NCBI GenBank assembly: GCA_038211505.1
Contig: JBBQVO010000001.1
Coordinates: 1 to 62,992 of the forward strand
Direction of reading: 5' to 3'
DNA length: 62,992 nt
Source of the DNA: JBBQVO01 sp038211505
GTDB taxonomy: Bacteria > Chloroflexota > Dehalococcoidia > DSTF01 > JACRBR01
In this document: positions 58,385 through 62,992 of the stretch, one piece after another
Position numbering within the stretch: position 1 is the stretch's first letter
Layout of the letters: each line of letters opens with the position of its first letter
Position numbers and translations under genes: made by a program
The notes under the pieces: model-generated
What the model saw: only the letters and a program-made list of their open reading frames with translations
Told to the model about the DNA's origin: nothing
Databases searched by the model: none

Positions 58385-59911
58385 ATGCGCGCGAAGAAGA
58401 CCGATCCGGAACTGCCGATCGTCTTACCGTTTACGCCGGGCCAGGCGAGCAACGGCGAATTCGTACCGGCGGCGCGTACGCCCGAGAACCTGCGCGCGGA
58501 AGCGCTGGCGTACGAGATGGCGGCTGACATCGCGTGGCGGCAGGGCGTCGATCGGCGGCGCTTTCTGCAGGGGATGGGCGGCATCGCCGTCACGCTGGCG
58601 GCGATCAACATCGCCGGCTGCGGCAGCGACGACAAGAAGTCGCTCCCGAAGGGCGTCACCGCCGGCGCGACATACGACGTGCCCGTCGACGCAGATCCGA
58701 ACGCCGTGTGCGAGAAACTCGCCGGCGACGAGTTCATCTTCGACGTGCAGACGCATCACGTCGATCCGCAGGGGCCGTGGGTGAAAGAGAGCCCGGCGAC
58801 GGCGCAGTTCTTCCGCCAATATCTGGCGACGTGCACGACCGAGGCCGACAAGCTCGATTGCCTCAGCCGCTACTACTACGCCCACGACATCTTCCTCGAA
58901 AGCGACACGAGCATCGCCGTGTTGTCCGACACCCCGTCCGGGGACAATGATGATCCATTGAACTTCGATGAGATGAAACGCACGCGCGACATCCTCAACC
59001 ATCTCGCGCCGGCGCGAAGCGATCGCCTGCGGCTACATAGCGTCGTCGTGCCGAATCTCGCGTCCGGCGTACAGGCGCAGCTCGATCGCATGCAGGCGCG
59101 CGCCGAGGCGATGGATGTCGCGGCGTGGAAGATCTACACGCCGTGGGGTGAGAACGGGCAGGGATGGTTCCTCGACGATCCGCTGCTTGGCATCCCGGTG
59201 ATCGAGCAGGCGCGGAAGCTCGGCGTCAAGACGATCTGCGCGCACAAGGGGCTGCCGCTGTTCGGCTTCGACCGCGCGAAAGCGTCGCCGCGCGATATCG
59301 GCGTCGTCGCGAAGGCGTTTCCGGACATGAATTTCGTCGTCTATCACTCTGGCTGGTACCCGGGCACGCGCGAGGCGGAGTACGACCCGAACAACGCCGA
59401 GCTCGGAACGAACACGCTGATCAAGAGCCTGCTCGACAACGGCGTGCAGCCGAATGCCAACGTTTACGCCGAGTTGGGTTCGACCTGGCGCAACCTGATG
59501 AGCAATACGACGCAGGCCGCGCACGTGCTGGGCAAGCTGTTGAAGTATTGCGGCGAAGACAACGTGCTCTGGGGCACCGACTGCATCTGGACGGGATCGC
59601 CGCAACCGCAGATCGCCGCGTTGCGCGCCTTCAAGATGGATCCGCAGTTCGCGCAGCAGTACGGCTACCCGATGATCACGGACGACATCAAGCGCAAGAT
59701 CTTCGGGCTGAACGCCGCCAAACTCTACGGCGTCGATCCGGTGACGGCGCAATGCAAGATCGAACGCGATGAAGTCGACAAGCTGCGGATGGCGTGGAGC
59801 GATCTCGACGGCGCCTCGCACGAGAATGCGTACGTCTCGCGCGGGCCGACGGATCGGGCGGGCATGCTACGCCACTTCGCCGAGAACGGCGGCCGCTGGC
59901 AGCTGGGGTAG
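58385..59911 (+). CDS. Amidohydrolase-family (amidohydrolase_2) protein, Tat-exported lipoprotein
   Basis: A 508-residue protein. A twin-arginine motif RRRFLQGMGG is preceded by ~57 residues and followed by IAVTLAAINIAGCGSDD, which holds a lipobox-like AGC. The catalytic domain resembles metal-dependent TIM-barrel amidohydrolases: FDVQTHHVDP (metal His pair) and VVYHSGWYPGT, and LWGTDCIWTGSP with the catalytic Asp. The substrate is unknown. The long region before the twin arginines is unusual; internal Met residues are few, so a shorter start is possible but not obvious. Confidence 0.75.
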   Translation: MRAKKTDPELPIVLPFTPGQASNGEFVPAARTPENLRAEALAYEMAADIAWRQGVDRRRFLQGMGGIAVTLAAINIAGCGSDDKKSLPKGVTAGATYDVPVDADPNAVCEKLAGDEFIFDVQTHHVDPQGPWVKESPATAQFFRQYLATCTTEADKLDCLSRYYYAHDIFLESDTSIAVLSDTPSGDNDDPLNFDEMKRTRDILNHLAPARSDRLRLHSVVVPNLASGVQAQLDRMQARAEAMDVAAWKIYTPWGENGQGWFLDDPLLGIPVIEQARKLGVKTICAHKGLPLFGFDRAKASPRDIGVVAKAFPDMNFVVYHSGWYPGTREAEYDPNNAELGTNTLIKSLLDNGVQPNANVYAELGSTWRNLMSNTTQAAHVLGKLLKYCGEDNVLWGTDCIWTGSPQPQIAALRAFKMDPQFAQQYGYPMITDDIKRKIFGLNAAKLYGVDPVTAQCKIERDEVDKLRMAWSDLDGASHENAYVSRGPTDRAGMLRHFAENGGRWQLG

Positions 59912-60283
59912 CTCTGGAGTCTGGGGACTGGACTGGAGACGACGACAGCAAACGGTGGCATCCTTTACGGGCGGCGAGTGACATCCACGGCTACGCGATG
60001 CGCTCGGTCTCCGCCACACTAACTGCACGACCCGCACTCCCGCGCGCCAACCGTCACGCATCCGCCACGCTCGACAAGAACCGAAAAGTGCCGAACAAAC
60101 CTCCGACGTCGACGAATAACGATGAAACTGCCAAACAAACCTCAGGCTCGACTAGAACGGAAAACTGCCAAACGAACCTCCGGGGTCGACGTCAAAGATG
60201 AAAAACTGCCAAACAAACCATCTGAGCGTCAGCTTCCTCAACGCGCTCGTTGACATAACAGTCACGTGCGATTTCCGCTGCGG
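59912..60283. other. Intergenic region with four copies of the 40-bp repeat
   Basis: No protein-like frame. The region holds the repeats listed at 60082 and a TTGACA at 60250 that has no good -10 partner. Confidence 0.4.
60082..60222. repeat. Four copies of the GAAAACTGCCAAACAAACC repeat
   Basis: The TGCC anchor lies at 60089, 60129, 60166 and 60207 (spacings 40, 37 and 41 bp). Each unit reads roughly GAAAACTGCCAAACAAACC followed by TC and a GTCGAC-like spacer. Spacers are short and similar, unlike CRISPR. The related pair is at 6020. Confidence 0.75.
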
Positions 60284-61123
60284 ATGGCCGAACATTACTG
60301 TGTGAATCGCATCGTATTCCTCATTGGCGGCGGGCTGGCGATCTTCGGGTCGTACCTCGCGGTGATCCTCGGGCTCACGCCGTACCCCGGTCTCGGACCG
60401 TCGACGTTCGCGGGCATCGCGCTGCCGGCTCTCGTGTCGGGCCTGGTGATGGCCGCGTTCATCGCCATCGAGGCGAAAGAGACGAAGCATCAGACGGGGA
60501 TGGTCGGGGATCTGCACGCGCAGCTCGCGCGCAAGGAGATCGAGATCAGCCGCTTGTCGGCGCTCGACGAGCTCACAGGGCTGGCGACGCGCCTGCACTT
60601 CGACGAGACGGTGCAGCTCGAGTTCAAGCGCTCGGAACGCCACGGCCGTCCGCTGGCGCTGATGCTGATCGAGATCGATGACCTCCAGGATGTCGGCGAT
60701 CGAGTCGGCGCACTGAGCAAGGGTTACCTGCTGTCGGAAGTCGGCGCGATGCTGCGGACGCAGCTGCGGCTCAACGATATCGGCTGCCGCTACACGATCG
60801 AGCAGCTGGCTGTCTTGATGCCAGAGACCGACGCCATCGGCGCGCACCAGGCGGCCGAGAAGATCCGGACGCTCGCCGGCGAGCGTGAATTTCTGAGCAC
60901 GCGCCCGGGCGAGGGATTCCACCTGACGGTATCGCAGGGCATCGCGTCGATGCCGTCGTCGACGTTTACGTCGCATCTCGACTTCCTGAAGGCGGCTGAG
61001 TCAGCGCTCGCGCAGGCGCGTGTCGCCGGCCGCGATCAAGTCTTCGTCATCGCCGCCGATCTTCCTGTTGCCGACGCGTCCGCCGACGTCGCCGAAGGCG
61101 AAGCTGAGCAACTCGCCAGCTAG
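60284..61123 (+). CDS. Membrane protein with degenerate GGDEF-like domain
   Basis: A ~279-residue protein with two N-terminal hydrophobic helices (IVFLIGGGLAIFGSYLAVIL and FAGIALPALVSGLVMAAFIA), a short coiled linker and a GGDEF-type fold (LSALDELTGLATRLHFDETV). The signature site, where GGDEF is expected, reads RYTIEQLAVLMPET, so the catalytic residues are lost. Start ATG 60284 is a choice over GTG 60302. Probably a non-catalytic nucleotide-binding or signalling domain. Confidence 0.7.
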   Translation: MAEHYCVNRIVFLIGGGLAIFGSYLAVILGLTPYPGLGPSTFAGIALPALVSGLVMAAFIAIEAKETKHQTGMVGDLHAQLARKEIEISRLSALDELTGLATRLHFDETVQLEFKRSERHGRPLALMLIEIDDLQDVGDRVGALSKGYLLSEVGAMLRTQLRLNDIGCRYTIEQLAVLMPETDAIGAHQAAEKIRTLAGEREFLSTRPGEGFHLTVSQGIASMPSSTFTSHLDFLKAAESALAQARVAGRDQVFVIAADLPVADASADVAEGEAEQLAS

Positions 61124-61154
61124 CCACCCTCCCACACATCATGCATTCCGCCGC

Positions 61155-61160
61155 TATACT
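61155..61160 (+). promoter_or_regulatory. -10 box upstream of ruvA
   Basis: TATACT with 7 nt before an ATG at 61168, which opens a seven-codon leader frame overlapping the ruvA start. Confidence 0.4.
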
Positions 61161-61167
61161 CCCGCCG

Positions 61168-61191
61168 ATGGCGGAGGTGCGATGCCGATAG
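61168..61191 (+). other. Seven-codon leader frame (MAEVRCR) overlapping ruvA
   Basis: ATG at 61168 reads MAEVRCR then TAG at 61189-61191, overlapping ruvA (ATG 61182) in another frame. The GGAGGTG ribosome binding site of ruvA lies inside it. Possible translational coupling; could be chance. Confidence 0.3.
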
Positions 61192-61778
61192 CGCGCGTGC
61201 GTGGCGTAGTCGAAGAGAAGGGCGACGATTGGCTGATCGTCGGCGTTGGCGGCATCGGCGTCCTCGCCGCCGTGCCCGCGTCCACGGCCGACGCATTTGA
61301 GGTCGGCGCGCCAGCCACGCTCTACACGCACCTACACGTGCGCGAGGATGCGCTCTCACTGTTCGGCTTTGGTTCGCGCGACGATCTTACGCTGTTCGAG
61401 CAGCTGATCAGCGTCAGCGGCGTCGGCCCGCGCGTCGCTCTTGGCCTGCTGTCGGCGCTCGATTACGGGCAGCTGACGTCTGCGATCGCCGGCGGACGCT
61501 CCGACGTGCTGCGCAAAGTGCCCGGCGTCGGACAGAAGACGGCGGAGCGCATCGTCCTCGATCTGCGCGACAAGGTGACGCCGCCCGCAGCCGGCATCGA
61601 TGTCACATCCGAAACGAAGTCCGCCGCGAAGCGCGACGGCGACGTGATTGCCGCGCTGCTCGGCCTCGGATACTCGACTGCGGAGGCGGAAGCGGCCGCA
61701 TCCCGCCTCCCGGAAGACGGCGATCTCCCGGTCGAGGAGCGCGTGCGCCAGGCGCTGTCATTCTTCGCGAGAGCGTGA
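61182..61778 (+). CDS. ruvA: Holliday junction branch migration protein RuvA
   Basis: A 198-residue RuvA, which binds the Holliday junction and recruits the RuvB motor. The OB domain opens ARVRGVVEEKGDDWLIVGVG; two helix-hairpin-helix motifs are ISVSGVGPRVALGLLSAL and LRKVPGVGQKTAERIVLDLR; domain III at the C-terminus contacts RuvB. ATG with GGAGGTG. The C-terminus (SFFARA) is encoded by CTGTCATTCTTCGCGA, similar to the intergenic repeat that follows. ruvB and ruvC are not next to it. Confidence 0.95.
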   Translation: MPIARVRGVVEEKGDDWLIVGVGGIGVLAAVPASTADAFEVGAPATLYTHLHVREDALSLFGFGSRDDLTLFEQLISVSGVGPRVALGLLSALDYGQLTSAIAGGRSDVLRKVPGVGQKTAERIVLDLRDKVTPPAAGIDVTSETKSAAKRDGDVIAALLGLGYSTAEAEAAASRLPEDGDLPVEERVRQALSFFARA

Positions 61779-61784
61779 CGACCC

Positions 61785-62066
61785 GCTGTCATTCTGCGAG
61801 GTTGTGACGAGCCGGCGATTGCGGTAGGGGCGACCCTATGTGGCCTCCGACCGCGAAAGGCGACGACGCGATGGTGCATGACGCGAATGGAACGACTGTC
61901 ATTCTGAGCGAAGCGAAGAACCGCAGGTGCCTTGGGTGGTATCTCCGATGTCACCCGCGAATGTCGTCCCAAGTAAATGTCGCCTGCGAACAAACGACGG
62001 GGAGGCCGTCCGAAGAGGTTATTCCCTTCGCTCAGAATGACAGCGGGTGGCGCTCAGAATGACAGT
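61785..62066. repeat. CTGTCATTCTGAGCGAAGCG repeat cluster
   Basis: Copies: 61785-61800 (CTGTCATTCTGCGAG), 61896-61920 (CTGTCATTCTGAGCGAAGCG and GAAGAA), and two inverted copies at 62024-62043 (CCCTTCGCTCAGAATGACAG) and 62051-62066. This sequence family is widespread in intergenic DNA of many bacteria. The gap 61779-62120 has no other content apart from the tandem repeat below. Confidence 0.75.
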
Positions 62067-62076
62067 GGCTATCGCC

Positions 62077-62110
62077 GCTAACTGCCAACCGCTAACTGCC
62101 AACCGCTAAC
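62077..62110. repeat. Tandem 14-bp repeat GCTAACTGCCAACC
   Basis: Two perfect copies (62077-62090 and 62091-62104) plus GCTAAC. Same style as the heptamer blocks at 13551 and 13682. Confidence 0.8.
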
Positions 62111-62120
62111 ACGCTATCCG

Positions 62121-62651
62121 CTAGATCGTGGCGCCGCCTTTTGCGGCGACGAGGCCCTTGGCGAATTCGATCTCGCCGAGATGGCGGTAGCCGTGGGTCA
62201 TGCAGAGGCCGGAGACCGCGGTCATGATCGACATCTCGCCGAGCGGCTTGACGGTGATCTTGCGCTCGCTATCTTCGGGCGAGAGCGCGGCGACGTATGA
62301 CTCCGTGCGCTTGAAGACGTTGCTCATGTAGGTGCGGAAGTCGGCGATGCCGGTGACGCGGAAGTCGCGCGCTTCGTCCTCGGTGTAGCCGGTCCCTTGG
62401 GAGTTCGGGTGCAAGCCGAACTTCTCGGCCCAACCTTCGGAGATCCAGATCGTCGGCGCGTGGTGGATGACCCACTGGATCGCATTGTCCTCTGTGCGGA
62501 CATAGTGCCAGAGCGAGAAGCCGAGATTCTGCTTGCCGCCGGCGGGCACGGCGTTGACCTGCTCGTCGGTGAGGTCCGACGTGACGTGCTCGTACAGCCG
62601 GTGCATCGCGCGCAGCTCGCGCTGCATGTAGTCAATCAGTTCCTGTGACAT
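62121..62651 (-). CDS. DinB-superfamily protein
   Basis: A 176-residue protein: RAMHRLYEHVTSDLTDEQVN and GFSLWHYVRTEDNAIQWVIH with TAVSGLCMTHGYRHLGEIEF supply the three expected metal-binding His (in HxxxxE-type contexts). Start ATG at 62651 overlaps the stop of the fumarase gene upstream by one base (TGATG). Function unknown. Confidence 0.75.
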   Translation of the reverse strand: MSQELIDYMQRELRAMHRLYEHVTSDLTDEQVNAVPAGGKQNLGFSLWHYVRTEDNAIQWVIHHAPTIWISEGWAEKFGLHPNSQGTGYTEDEARDFRVTGIADFRTYMSNVFKRTESYVAALSPEDSERKITVKPLGEMSIMTAVSGLCMTHGYRHLGEIEFAKGLVAAKGGATI

Positions 62652-62992
62652 CAGCCCGCCTTCTCGGCCGGCGGCACGGACTGATACGCGCCGAGCGCCG
62701 CCTGGTCTCGATACTGCTCCTTGCCGGCGAGCAGCAGGTCGCCACCGTACATGTCGCAGCAGACGATGGCGGGGAAGCCATCGACCTCGAGCCTTTTGAT
62801 CGATTCGGTGCCGAGATCTTCGTAGGCGATCACGTCGAGGCTGCGGATCGTCTTCGAGAGCAGCGCGCCCGCGCCACCGATCGCCAGCAGGTAGACGGCC
62901 TTGTGTTCTTGCAGCGACTTCTTGACCACGCTGCCGCGTCCGCCCTTGCCGATGATCACCTTCAGCCCTTGATCAAGCAGCGCCGGCGTGAA
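62651..62992 (-). CDS. Fumarate hydratase class I, beta-subunit type (C-terminal part, truncated by the window)
   Basis: The frame is open at the right edge of the window; only its C-terminal 113 residues are seen: LLDQGLKVIIGKGGRG, VYLLAIGGAGALLSKTI and GFPAIVCCDMYGGD. This is the beta (swivel-like) domain of Fe-S class I fumarases or L(+)-tartrate dehydratases, which hydrate fumarate to malate. With the fumarate reductase type E enzyme at 52672-56324 the window holds two steps of the C4 part of the TCA cycle. The upstream partner lies outside. Confidence 0.8.
   Translation of the reverse strand, partial: FTPALLDQGLKVIIGKGGRGSVVKKSLQEHKAVYLLAIGGAGALLSKTIRSLDVIAYEDLGTESIKRLEVDGFPAIVCCDMYGGDLLLAGKEQYRDQAALGAYQSVPPAEKAG

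Noticed and set aside
60082..60222. Regularly spaced repeats resembling a CRISPR array
   Set aside because: Spacing is irregular (37-41 bp), the spacers are short and similar (GTCGAC-like), the repeat is not palindromic, and no cas genes exist nearby.
1..62992. tRNA genes
   Set aside because: No T-arm consensus (GGTTCRANYCC) with a matching acceptor stem was found by eye on either strand; a covariance search would settle this.

Overview
The window is a GC-rich bacterial chromosome segment, densely coded on both strands, with many ATGA, GTGA and TGATG gene overlaps. No 16S gene or tRNA is visible, so taxonomy is inference. The best guess is a Chloroflexota bacterium (Dehalococcoidia-like). 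The support is: two families that often use coenzyme F420 (LLM class and DDN class), an aldehyde:ferredoxin oxidoreductase homologue, a succinate dehydrogenase with an HdrB-like third subunit, an EF-P with the KMGRGSA loop, several DinB-type proteins, and no outer-membrane or LPS genes.

Layout. 1-315: remnant of an adenine-type DNA methyltransferase and a perfect parS site. 315-9742: metallo-hydrolase, acetyltransferase, VOC protein, slipin, alpha/beta hydrolase, SRPBCC protein, then an operon of three lipoprotein-like genes around birA. 9795-16106: lepA, a DUF5678/retropepsin pair (the protease frameshifted), an FAD oxidoreductase, a DrrAB-type ABC exporter and a DinB protein. 16122-21084: efp, an M24 peptidase and aroQ, then divergently a repeat-bearing protein of unknown function with a GGDEF-like protein. 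21198-25903: HAD phosphatase, sugar isomerase-like and PIG-L deacetylase (one overlapping operon); ROK kinase, lipoprotein and dCMP deaminase-like (another). 26026-37345: surface-glycan locus with a WecA/TagO-like enzyme, three glycosyltransferases, rmlD, rmlB, rmlA, an SDR, rnpB, a tiny Lys-rich protein and a GT39-like membrane protein. 37698-51168: AOR, DinB, glutaredoxin-like, NDP-forming acyl-CoA synthetase alpha, DDN-type protein, polA, methyltransferase, enoyl-CoA hydratase, acyl-CoA thioesterase, a frameshifted P-loop kinase, short NAGS-like acetyltransferase and nadK. 51321-62992: tlyA (apparently with a CTG start), a DUF2283 two-gene module, sdhE/sdhB/sdhA, an AbrB/PIN toxin-antitoxin pair, an LLM oxidoreductase, a Tat lipoprotein amidohydrolase, a degenerate GGDEF protein, ruvA, DinB and the end of a fumarase beta subunit.

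The most notable signals are non-coding or structural. (i) Many intergenic hairpins differ in stem sequence but share a GTAG or GGAG foot, the hallmark of REP elements moved by REP-associated tyrosine transposases; in three cases the TAG of the foot is the stop codon of the gene before it. (ii) At least seven genes have a -10 hexamer only 5-7 nt upstream of the start codon and no visible ribosome binding site, which implies leaderless transcripts. (iii) A parS site marks possible closeness to the replication origin. (iv) One protein carries three copies of a 29-residue motif that are held at protein level while the codons have drifted. Gaps over 300 bases are described as repeat regions or as empty of recognisable genes.
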